A DNA stretch of 64,000 nt from Moritella sp. F3 (GTDB taxonomy: Bacteria > Pseudomonadota > Gammaproteobacteria > Enterobacterales > Moritellaceae). Below, one piece after another: positions 1 through 8,165 of this stretch. The stretch's first letter is position 1. The number at the start of each line of letters is the position of its first letter. The position numbers and the translations under genes are program-made. The stretch lies in assembly GCF_015082335.1 (NCBI RefSeq), contig NZ_BLRL01000012.1:1-64000 (forward strand), written 5' to 3'. The notes under the pieces were generated by a model. The model saw nothing but the letters and a program-made list of their open reading frames with translations. It made no database searches and was not told the DNA's origin.

Positions 1-2
1 TA

Positions 3-40
3 TGTAAATAAGCTTAAATTTAAATTTAAGCTTATTTACA
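3..40. repeat. Perfect 38-bp palindrome
   Basis: Each 19-nt half is the exact reverse complement of the other with no spacer; the core is TTTAAATTTAAA flanked by AAGCTT sites. It is too AT-rich and has no T-tract placed as in a usual intrinsic terminator. It could be the end of an element lying left of the window, a cruciform or an operator. Function unknown. Confidence 0.85.
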
Positions 41-781
41 CTTAGTCTATAAAATAAAAAAAGCAAAGGTGAAAAACAACAATGAAACGTAAACAACTGT
101 AAATAAAGGAAAAGAAATGCAAACGACCATGAGTAGTTTAAAAACTATCCATATTTTAAAACCGGATAATCAACCAATAAATAAAATATATTGTACATAA
201 TAAACATAGATAAAATAATCAATAGCTACCGTTAAAAATCATCATAGGTCACTTCAAAGTATCAAAATAAGATTAATTAACCAAAAACACAAACGGGATT
301 TTATGCTAAACCAGCACACCAGCAGTAACACCTCCTAAATTTGTAAAAAAAACTAATCCACCAACATAATCAACACATCAAAAAGTAAATCAAACTCACA
401 AATTAAGTTATAAAAAAACCAAAAAAACAACATCAACAAACTAACCCCTTGTAAAAGAAGACATTGAATCTCCAACCTACAAATAAAATGTATAAATAAT
501 GTATGACGAATGTTTTGTTTTTTTAACGAAAAATGATAAAGCAATAGCTCTAAATCACACTTACAGTATTTAAATTGCCACAAACTTGGCTATTTCAAAC
601 ATTGATGTATAGTTGATTTCCCTATATTAAGCCATAACAACAGTGATATTGATCGTGAGAGAGATAGTGGTAACGATTGTTGACATTCTTAGAGTAAATA
701 ATTTAGCCGTATAACCTTATCTTCAATTCAATCTTGAAGGCTTGAATTTTTACAGTAATTAATATTTTTAGGCATAACATT
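41..781. other. Long AT-rich non-coding stretch
   Basis: No convincing gene is seen. The only open frame of any size (353-583, minus) has low-complexity composition, no recognisable domain and no good ribosome site. The 3' half must carry the promoter for the nucleotidase gene. A TTGACA hexamer lies at 680-685, but I see no well-spaced -10 box behind it. Confidence 0.6.
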
Positions 782-2452
782 ATGACTTATAAAAACCTCG
801 CTTTAACCGCCTTGGCACTGGCAGTGGCTACAGGCTGTTCCAGTTCAAATACCAACCAGACTAATAGTGCAGCGTTCAATCAGGATTGGATCCAAGATAA
901 AGAATACAACCTGACAATTTTACATACCAACGATAATCACGGTAACTTCTGGCAAAATAAATACGGTGAACGCGGCATGGCTGCGCGTGCAACACTCGTA
1001 AACAACATCCGTAATGAAGTCCAAGCTGAAGGAGGCTCAGTCTTACTACTCTCTGGTGGTGATATAAATACCGGAGTTCCAGAATCAGACTTGCAAGACG
1101 CCGAACCAGATTTTATTGGTATGAACATGATTGGTTACGATGCAATGACATTAGGTAATCATGAATTCGATAACACACTTGATGTACTAGCAAAGCAAGA
1201 AGGCTGGGCAAACTTCCCATTCATCTCTGCAAATATCTATAAAAATGGTAAGCGTATGTTTGATGCTTACAAGATATTTAACAAAGACGGTATCAAGATT
1301 GCTGTTATTGGTTTAACGACAGAAGATACTGCCAAAATTGGTAACCCTGAATTTATTAGCGAATTAGAATTCCGCGATCCGAAAGTGGAAGCTAAAGCAT
1401 TAATAGCTGAATTGAAAGCAACTGAAAATCCAGATGTAATAATTGCTGCAACGCATATAGGCCATTACCTAAACGGTGATAACGGTTCAAATGCACCGGG
1501 TGATGTACAGTTAGCGCGTTATCTTAACGAAGGCGATTTAGATATGATCGTCGGCGGTCATTCACAAGAACCTGTGTGTATGGAAGGCGCTGAATACGCA
1601 AACTTCAAACCAGGTCAAGACTGTGCACCCGATGTGCAAAACGGTACTGACATTGTACAAGCACACGAATGGGGAAAATATGTGGGCCGTGCAGATTACA
1701 CCTTTATAAATGGTGAGTTCACACTGCAATCGTACAACCTCATTCCAGTTAACTTAAAGACAAAAATTAAAAATGCCGAAGGTAAAAAAGTACGCGTACT
1801 TATCCAAGATGAAATAGCACAGGACCAAGCCGTATTTAATGCGTTAAAACCTTTCCAAGATAAAGGCCAAGACGCGCTAAATATCCAGATCGGTCAAAGT
1901 AATGGTGTCCTTCAAGGTGAACGTAAAATCGTTCGTAATAACCAAACAAACCTAGGCCGTTTAATTGCAACATCGCATATGCAACGTGCTAAAGCTGACT
2001 TTGCAATAATGAATTCTGGTGGTGTACGAGCCTCAATCGAAGCAGGTAATATCTCTTATAAAGACGTATTAACTGTTCAACCGTTTGGCAATATCATTAC
2101 ATATGTTGATATGTCTGGCGCAGAAATCATGGATTACCTGAATATAGTGGGCACTAAGACCCGTGATTCAGGTGCTTATGCTCAGTTCGCAGGTATCCAA
2201 ATGACTGTTGCAGGAGACCAAGTTACAAATGTTGTTATTTCAGGTAAAGCACTAGATACAACAGCAACCTACCGTTTCACTATTCCATCATTTAACGCCG
2301 CAGGCGGTGATGGCTATCCAAACATCACTGCACACCCCGCATTTGTAAACACAGGTTATGTTGATGCTGAAGTGCTAAAAGACTATATCCAAGCAAACTC
2401 ACCGATCAACATCGATGAGTTCGCACCAAAAGATGAAATTTCCTCTCAGTAA
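782..2452 (+). CDS. ushA: UshA/NutA-type 5'-nucleotidase, lipoprotein
   Basis: Hydrolyses extracellular 5'-nucleotides and UDP-sugars to nucleosides and phosphate outside the inner membrane. The 556-aa protein starts with a lipoprotein signal ending in TGC (Cys19), so it is probably membrane-anchored like Vibrio NutA rather than soluble like E. coli UshA. The metallophosphatase metal ligands are visible: Asp51 and His53 in HTNDNHG, Asp94 in SGGDINTG, Asn126-His127 in LGNHEFD, His225 and His260. The C-terminal substrate domain has NSGGVRAS, QPFGN and FNAAGGDGYP, which hold the base-stacking Phe residues known from UshA. It is first in a co-directional run with a porin and two nucleases. A close paralogue lies at 8166-9815 in inverted orientation. 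Family assignment is firm. Confidence 0.95.
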   Translation: MTYKNLALTALALAVATGCSSSNTNQTNSAAFNQDWIQDKEYNLTILHTNDNHGNFWQNKYGERGMAARATLVNNIRNEVQAEGGSVLLLSGGDINTGVPESDLQDAEPDFIGMNMIGYDAMTLGNHEFDNTLDVLAKQEGWANFPFISANIYKNGKRMFDAYKIFNKDGIKIAVIGLTTEDTAKIGNPEFISELEFRDPKVEAKALIAELKATENPDVIIAATHIGHYLNGDNGSNAPGDVQLARYLNEGDLDMIVGGHSQEPVCMEGAEYANFKPGQDCAPDVQNGTDIVQAHEWGKYVGRADYTFINGEFTLQSYNLIPVNLKTKIKNAEGKKVRVLIQDEIAQDQAVFNALKPFQDKGQDALNIQIGQSNGVLQGERKIVRNNQTNLGRLIATSHMQRAKADFAIMNSGGVRASIEAGNISYKDVLTVQPFGNIITYVDMSGAEIMDYLNIVGTKTRDSGAYAQFAGIQMTVAGDQVTNVVISGKALDTTATYRFTIPSFNAAGGDGYPNITAHPAFVNTGYVDAEVLKDYIQANSPINIDEFAPKDEISSQ

Positions 2453-2489
2453 TTAAGAATCCTAAACCAATATAAAAATAAAAATAAAA

Positions 2490-2513
2490 GCCGCACATCT
2501 ACGTGTGGCAATT
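2490..2513 (+). promoter_or_regulatory. Hairpin between nucleotidase and porin genes
   Basis: GCCGCAC (2490-2496) pairs with GTGTGGC (2503-2509), one G-U pair, followed by AATTTT. The T-tract is weak, so partial termination or attenuation before the porin gene is more likely than a full stop. The porin could also be read from its own promoter. Confidence 0.4.
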
Positions 2514-2529
2514 TTAATGAGGCATAAAA

Positions 2530-3639
2530 ATGTTAAAGAAAACAGCTCTTGCTCTAGCCGTCTCTACGTTATTTGTAGGTGCCGCAGCACAAGCCGCAAC
2601 AATCTATAAAAATGACAACGGTGACACTCTTAAACTTTACGGAGAAGTCGGTGTCGGCGGCCATTTTGGTCCTGATTATGATTATGGTGAATTTTATCAA
2701 TCACCTATCGCTGGTAATAACAAAGGTTATGGGGATGAAGAAAAAGATTACATCGACGATAGCTTTGCAACTCTGGGTGTAAAAGGTAATTACCAAGAAG
2801 TTTACTACCGTCTTGAGTTAGATTACGAACGTGAAAACTGGATTGGCGGATCGGGTGATATGGTACTAAGTATCGACAAAATGTTCATCGGTTACCACAT
2901 CACTGAAGACCATGCTATTGAAGTCGGTATCACCGATACCGCCTTTGATGATTATGATAAATACGGTGACTTAACATTTGATACCACAGTAGAAACTGGA
3001 GAAGCAGGTGATCAGGCGAATACTATCAAGTATGAAGGGAAAATCTGGAAAATTAAATTAGGTACTTCTTATTCATATCAAGCTGAATCATCGTCTGGCG
3101 CTGTACTGGGCGACGTAGTTAATGGGTATGTAGGTTATTTTGGTGACATCGTATCAGCGGTTATAGGCGTTGAGCAACGTGCCGGCTCTGCTGGTGAGTC
3201 TAAATACGGTAAACAACAATTAGCGGGCTTTGGTATGCGTATAAACGTGACTGATTCGATCACATTGGGACTTAACGGTTATATCGAAGATGAAGATAAA
3301 TCTGAAGAAGACACCACTGTTGATGTTACTGATCCACTAAACAAGATCAAATTGTACAACGACTACCAAACCTTTAGAAACAAAGGTGCATTAGCATCTG
3401 CAAGTTACAAACTTACGCCTAAATGGGAATTAACTGGTTCTTATAACTTCGAAGAATATGAGCAATGGGCTATCGATAATGCAGAGTACGACGCGACTCC
3501 ATATTCTTGGGGCGACGAGCGTACTTGGAGCACTGTCGGCGTAAACTTCCGCCCATCAAGCTCAGTTATTTTCGCGATTGAAGGCAACTTCGGCGAAGCC
3601 GCACAAGATGCTTACGCTTACGCACGCGTTTACTTCTAG
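2530..3639 (+). CDS. Outer-membrane porin (general Gram-negative porin type)
   Basis: A 369-aa protein with a Sec signal peptide (cleavage about after residue 22, AAAQA-A). The mature chain is rich in alternating aromatic/polar beta-strand segments and ends in YARVYF, the C-terminal aromatic signature read by the BAM complex. KLYGEVGVGGHFG near the start is typical of trimeric OmpC/OmpU-like porins. A ribosome site (GAGG) precedes ATG. The gene sits 77 nt after the nucleotidase gene and 49 nt before the nuclease gene, so it may carry nucleosides, phosphate or nucleotides inward. That role is inferred from context; the acidic residues scattered through the mature chain do not settle selectivity. 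Confidence 0.85.
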   Translation: MLKKTALALAVSTLFVGAAAQAATIYKNDNGDTLKLYGEVGVGGHFGPDYDYGEFYQSPIAGNNKGYGDEEKDYIDDSFATLGVKGNYQEVYYRLELDYERENWIGGSGDMVLSIDKMFIGYHITEDHAIEVGITDTAFDDYDKYGDLTFDTTVETGEAGDQANTIKYEGKIWKIKLGTSYSYQAESSSGAVLGDVVNGYVGYFGDIVSAVIGVEQRAGSAGESKYGKQQLAGFGMRINVTDSITLGLNGYIEDEDKSEEDTTVDVTDPLNKIKLYNDYQTFRNKGALASASYKLTPKWELTGSYNFEEYEQWAIDNAEYDATPYSWGDERTWSTVGVNFRPSSSVIFAIEGNFGEAAQDAYAYARVYF

Positions 3640-3688
3640 TATTTCCATCATTTCGATGTAGAACCAGTTAACGAATTTAAGGTAAATT

Positions 3689-6529
3689 ATGAAAAAGAAA
3701 TTATTAGCCCTCACAATCGGCGGCGTATTATCAGCAAGTGCTCAAGCTGATATGAATGATATTATCATTACTGAATATATAGAAAGTACTAGTTATAACA
3801 GTAACGTAATTGAATTAACCAATACAGGCACGAGTAACTATACGTTTAAAGATGAAGACACGCTTGAATACAGCTCATATTCTAATCAAATTTTAAATCC
3901 AGATGGTAAGAATATCTTCACTGGACAATCAATACCCGCAGGCGGAACATTAGTTATCTATGATCGACTAATGGCTGCTGACGAGATAGCTAAAATTACA
4001 GGTGCAAAAGTCGCAGCGACTAGCTATAAGTATCTTGACGAACACAAATACAACCACTTAGGATTTAGTGGTGATGACCAAGTATTATTAAAACGTGGGG
4101 TTAATGTCGTCGATGTTATTGGTGTCAATGGTACAAAATGGGGTGAAAATAAATCGTTTACACGTCGTTTAGCGAATGACGGTTCAACTCCAAGTGGCGA
4201 TACAATCAGATACATTGAAGAAAACTGGCTCGATACGACAGCCAATGGATTTGCTGATTTAGGGACTCCAACATATGGCAGCCCAGCGGCTTTACCGGCT
4301 GATCCTGAAGTGTTCAAAATGACAGCTGATGACGAAGGCTCATTCATAACTGCGCTTGCACGCTATGTAGGCAAAGAAGTCATCATTAACATTGACGTTA
4401 ATGATGACGAAGCTGAAGATCAGAGCTTAGTGATCACGCGTAGCTTTGGATTTAACGTCAACGGCTACACGAATAACATGAGTGCTTCTTACAAGCGTGC
4501 TAACGTTCAGCCAAACCAAGAGTTTGTTGCAGGAACCTCATTTGCTGGAAAACAACAATTAGATAACGTCAGTAATACACTAATCATTGACAGTGTCTTC
4601 CCTGCAGAAGATGGCACCATCGCTTATTACCCAACCTTCCATACTGATTCCGCCAATAACGCTATTCGTATTAATGATAAGATCAAAACGATACAAGGTA
4701 TTATTGTAGAAAGTGAGTTCGGCTATAAACTACTTGTGACAAAGGAAGTTGATAGTTCCAACTTCGATCGAACTGAGCGACCAGCAAAACCAACGCTTAG
4801 CACAACGGTAGAAGATGGATATTTTGCTATCAAAATTGCGACTCAAAATGTATTGAATTTATTCAACTCTCCATTTGGCGGTGCAGATAACTTACATGGC
4901 GGAAGTCGTGGCGCAAATACTGAGTCAGAATATCAACATCAGAAAGCCAAGCTAGTAGAAGCTGTTTATGGCTTAAATGCTGATATTGTTGGCTTAATGG
5001 AAATAGAAAATAATGGTTTCTCAGATACAGGTACAATTGCTGAATTTGTAGAAGCAATTAATGCTAAATATTACAACCCAAGACCTGAAGATAAGAATGA
5101 CCCTGAATCGTCAGTTAATAAGTATGCATTTATTGGCTTCGATTCAAATGGTGACACCGTATTAGATGAACTAGATTCTATTGGTTCTGATGTTATTACT
5201 TCAGGCATTATCTATCGCCCGTCAAAAGTCAGTATCAAAAGCACTAAGATCATCCAGATGCCACAGCAACATGCTCCGGCAACAGTGGATTACAACAATG
5301 TTGTGGTGAAAGATCAAAAAGGTCAAACATTAGAAAGTGGAGATAATTACCAACGCGATACCGTCGCAGCAACATTTGTGATAAACCAAACAAGTAAACA
5401 TCTGACTGTTGCAGTGAATCACTTTAAATCAAAAGGTTCAACCTGCCATGAAGATTGGGAAGGTGTCGATTTTAGTGAAGATCAATTTAATGACGCAGGC
5501 CAATATACAAATTCTCAAGGGAATGATGACGCCCCTGATTTAGATTTCCAGGGCCAATGTGAGAATTTCCGTGTCGCAGCGGCGGTTCAACTCGGTGACG
5601 AATTAGAAAAAATAGGTGGTGATCGTGTCGTCATTGGCGATATGAATTCATACGCCAAAGAAGATCCTATTTTAGTGTTAACAGAGAATGTTACCCAAAA
5701 AATAATCAAAACTGCGCGTGATACTTTTATTGGTAAAACCCCACAGTTTAATAATACTGGCGAGCCGATTGTCGTGAATAAAACATATGGTTACATTAGT
5801 GCCGTAGATAAGAAAGACAAGGAGCGTGGGCACGTTAGCTGGAGTTATGCATACGATGATTCAATTGGCTCTCTCGATCATATCTTAATTACCCCGTCAT
5901 TAGAGTCTCGTCTTATTGATGCGACTGATTGGCACATCAATGCTGCTGAATCAGTCTATTACGATTACAGTACATATCGTCTCGATGAGACAAAAGGCCT
6001 TGTATATTCAAAAGGTGAAAACGGCTCGACTAACTTTGTTGTAGACGATTCATATCGTTCATCAGATCATGATCCTGCGATTATGTCTATATCGTATAAA
6101 TATGGCGAAGTAAGTAATGGCGAAGCTGTCCACCTCGTGATTGAAAGTGGAGCGATTAGTATTCCTTATAGTATTCCGGCCTCAGCATCAGTAAAAGCAG
6201 GAGACACAGCAGAAATATCATTATCATCAAGTGTTGATATGAGTGACGTATTACTTCCTACAGTCGCAGTCACTAAAGATGGTCAATCATTAGTGCATAT
6301 TGAAGTCGACGGTATTAAAGCAGGTACTTACAGCGCAACAATGAAATTAGTACGAGATGGTAAAGAGATGCCTGCACATGGCCAATCAATGACAATTGAA
6401 GTAGTCAAATCAGACTCATTAACTCCCCAAATTGTCATACCTGAAAGCGATAATAGCGGTGGTTCATTTAGTCTTTTTGGCATTTTATCACTATTGGGTG
6501 TAGGTTTTTCACGTCGGATTAAAGCGTAA
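3689..6529 (+). CDS. exeM: ExeM-like extracellular nuclease with GlyGly-CTERM tail
   Basis: A 946-aa exported DNase of the endonuclease/exonuclease/phosphatase (EEP) superfamily. Domains in order: signal peptide (1-20, SAQA end), a lamin-tail-like beta domain (about 21-170, IIITEYIES), an OB-like region (about 205-345), the EEP catalytic domain (about 375-800), and a short Ig-like stretch. The EEP domain shows TQNVLNLF, the metal-binding Glu in MEIENNG (about 437), VNHFKSKGS, GDMNSY (about 650), SLDHIL and SDHDP (about 793). The end, GGSFSLFGILSLLG then SRRIKA, matches a GlyGly-CTERM signal, known to be handled by rhombosortase after type II secretion. AAGG lies just upstream of ATG. With its neighbours it fits degradation of environmental DNA. 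A rhombosortase gene is not in the window. Confidence 0.92.
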   Translation: MKKKLLALTIGGVLSASAQADMNDIIITEYIESTSYNSNVIELTNTGTSNYTFKDEDTLEYSSYSNQILNPDGKNIFTGQSIPAGGTLVIYDRLMAADEIAKITGAKVAATSYKYLDEHKYNHLGFSGDDQVLLKRGVNVVDVIGVNGTKWGENKSFTRRLANDGSTPSGDTIRYIEENWLDTTANGFADLGTPTYGSPAALPADPEVFKMTADDEGSFITALARYVGKEVIINIDVNDDEAEDQSLVITRSFGFNVNGYTNNMSASYKRANVQPNQEFVAGTSFAGKQQLDNVSNTLIIDSVFPAEDGTIAYYPTFHTDSANNAIRINDKIKTIQGIIVESEFGYKLLVTKEVDSSNFDRTERPAKPTLSTTVEDGYFAIKIATQNVLNLFNSPFGGADNLHGGSRGANTESEYQHQKAKLVEAVYGLNADIVGLMEIENNGFSDTGTIAEFVEAINAKYYNPRPEDKNDPESSVNKYAFIGFDSNGDTVLDELDSIGSDVITSGIIYRPSKVSIKSTKIIQMPQQHAPATVDYNNVVVKDQKGQTLESGDNYQRDTVAATFVINQTSKHLTVAVNHFKSKGSTCHEDWEGVDFSEDQFNDAGQYTNSQGNDDAPDLDFQGQCENFRVAAAVQLGDELEKIGGDRVVIGDMNSYAKEDPILVLTENVTQKIIKTARDTFIGKTPQFNNTGEPIVVNKTYGYISAVDKKDKERGHVSWSYAYDDSIGSLDHILITPSLESRLIDATDWHINAAESVYYDYSTYRLDETKGLVYSKGENGSTNFVVDDSYRSSDHDPAIMSISYKYGEVSNGEAVHLVIESGAISIPYSIPASASVKAGDTAEISLSSSVDMSDVLLPTVAVTKDGQSLVHIEVDGIKAGTYSATMKLVRDGKEMPAHGQSMTIEVVKSDSLTPQIVIPESDNSGGSFSLFGILSLLGVGFSRRIKA

Positions 6530-6548
6530 CAAATAACTACCTAATTTA

Positions 6549-6600
6549 ACGACAAACGAGCAATCACTTATTACTTTAGTGATTGCTATTACGCTGTCGT
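6549..6600 (+). promoter_or_regulatory. Extended stem-loop between exeM-like and endonuclease genes
   Basis: AGCAATCACT (6559-6568) pairs perfectly with AGTGATTGCT (6578-6587), and an outer ACGACA/TGTCGT pair (6549-6554, 6595-6600) closes the structure. No T-tract follows directly, so it may act as an mRNA 3'-end stabiliser or a weak terminator. Confidence 0.45.
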
Positions 6601-6640
6601 GAACAGTCTCTTTTAAGTTAAAATTTATAGGCAATTAAAT

Positions 6641-8053
6641 ATGAATAACAAAACTAAAATAGCCATACTGCTATTATCACTTACCTCACTAGCTGCATGC
6701 GGTGATAGTAGTGACGATAAATCAACAATGAGTAGTGTTACAACTGTCGGACAGGAAACACCTGTCGGTGTCGATGTTGCAGTTAATGGTAGTTTCGAAA
6801 TTTTTACTGATCCTACAACCCCCACTGGCTGGACGACGATTGATACTTGGGGAGTCGCGGTTGCACAAGATAGTACAATTTTTACAACCGGTTTAAATTC
6901 TGGCGCTTTTACAGTGACTAAAACTAAAGCTGATTTCCGTCAAAGTATCGATGTGGTCAATGGTAAAACATATACTCTCTCTATGTCGATTTATCATACC
7001 GAAGGCGGAGTGAAAACTCGACTTTACCTAGCTGATTATGTAAATGTGTATTCAGATCCTAGCTTAGTCAATCAATGGCAAGAAATTAGCTTTGAATACA
7101 AACCGACTGAAGATAAAAATATTGAAATTGGGACGCGCTTTTATTCTGTAAGCGGTACCTTTGATAATGAAGAAATCGTTTATATTGATAATCTAGTATT
7201 ATTAGCAACAGGCGAAGCTAAAGAACCAGCTCCTCTTTTACCACCACCAGCTATTGGTAAAAACCCTGAAGCTTTAAAAGCATATTATCAAAGTGCTGAA
7301 GGAAAAACTGGTTTTGAATTAAAAACAGCACTTTATGATATAATTAAAGGTCATACGAACAAAACATATAATGATTTATGGACTTTCATGTCTACATATT
7401 CATTAGATACTTATTATGAAAACGATAATACTATCTTAGATATGTACTCTGAAATCCCATCAGCTTCAGACAGCTATAACTTTGATCCAATAGTTAAGCA
7501 ATGTGGTAATTACAAAGCAGAAGGTGATTGTTATAATCGTGAACATTCTTTCCCGAAAAGTTGGTTTGATGATAAGTACCCAATGTATAGCGATGTTCAT
7601 CACCTCTTCGCAACAGACGGTTACGTGAATGGTAAACGTAGTAATTTCCCATACGGCGAAGTTGATACAGCGACTTTCACATCATCTAATGGCAGTAAAT
7701 TAGGCTCACCGACAGCTAACTTAGTTACATTAGGCTTTACAGGCGATACAGTGTTTGAACCAATCGATGAGTTTAAAGGTGATTTAGCAAGAGCCTATTT
7801 TTACATGGCGACTCGCTATGAAAATACGATTGGTTCTTGGGAAACTAACTCTACGAACTCAGATGCTGTATTAAATGGTAGCACAGACGCTGTATTTGAA
7901 CCTTGGGTTATCGCTATGTTGAAAGAGTGGCATACTAACGATCCTGTTAGTACAAAAGAAGAATATCGTAATGATGCGGCATTCCAGTATCAAGGTAACC
8001 GTAATCCATTCGTTGATCACCCTGAATATGTAAGCGAGATCTGGGGTAATTAA
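6641..8053 (+). CDS. Endonuclease I family lipoprotein with N-terminal sugar-binding-like domain
   Basis: A 470-aa predicted lipoprotein (SLAAC, Cys20). Residues about 40-195 read as a beta-sandwich of the galactose-binding/CBM4_9 kind (NGSFEIF, PTGWTT, YIDNLVL); a proline-rich linker follows. Residues about 215-460 are an EndA/Vvn-type DNase: NREHSFPKSWF (about 299), DVHHLFATDG (about 317) and NGKRSNFPYG carry the conserved catalytic His, Asn and Arg region, and Cys residues just before it may form a disulfide. Plain EndA proteins are about 230 aa, so the N-terminal half is extra. It follows the ExeM-like gene with 111 nt between and ends at a strong terminator. Likely cell-surface digestion of DNA to oligonucleotides. 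Confidence 0.9.
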   Translation: MNNKTKIAILLLSLTSLAACGDSSDDKSTMSSVTTVGQETPVGVDVAVNGSFEIFTDPTTPTGWTTIDTWGVAVAQDSTIFTTGLNSGAFTVTKTKADFRQSIDVVNGKTYTLSMSIYHTEGGVKTRLYLADYVNVYSDPSLVNQWQEISFEYKPTEDKNIEIGTRFYSVSGTFDNEEIVYIDNLVLLATGEAKEPAPLLPPPAIGKNPEALKAYYQSAEGKTGFELKTALYDIIKGHTNKTYNDLWTFMSTYSLDTYYENDNTILDMYSEIPSASDSYNFDPIVKQCGNYKAEGDCYNREHSFPKSWFDDKYPMYSDVHHLFATDGYVNGKRSNFPYGEVDTATFTSSNGSKLGSPTANLVTLGFTGDTVFEPIDEFKGDLARAYFYMATRYENTIGSWETNSTNSDAVLNGSTDAVFEPWVIAMLKEWHTNDPVSTKEEYRNDAAFQYQGNRNPFVDHPEYVSEIWGN

Positions 8054-8082
8054 TAGTTACTAATTCTAAAATATGTTATATG

Positions 8083-8116
8083 AAAGGCTAATAAACACTG
8101 TTTATTAGCCTTTTTT
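8083..8116 (+). terminator. Intrinsic terminator after endonuclease gene
   Basis: A perfect 13-bp stem (8083-8095 with 8101-8113) around CACTG, containing GGCTAATAAA and running into six T. It separates the endonuclease gene from the convergent second nucleotidase gene. Confidence 0.9.
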
Positions 8117-8165
8117 AATAATCCTACTTTATAACATCACATTGTAGTAAAACTACACCGTAATC

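Noticed and set aside
353..583. Open frame of 76 codons on the minus strand in the left AT-rich region
   Set aside because: Low-complexity hydrophobic translation, no ribosome site, no recognisable domain; chance frame in AT-rich DNA.
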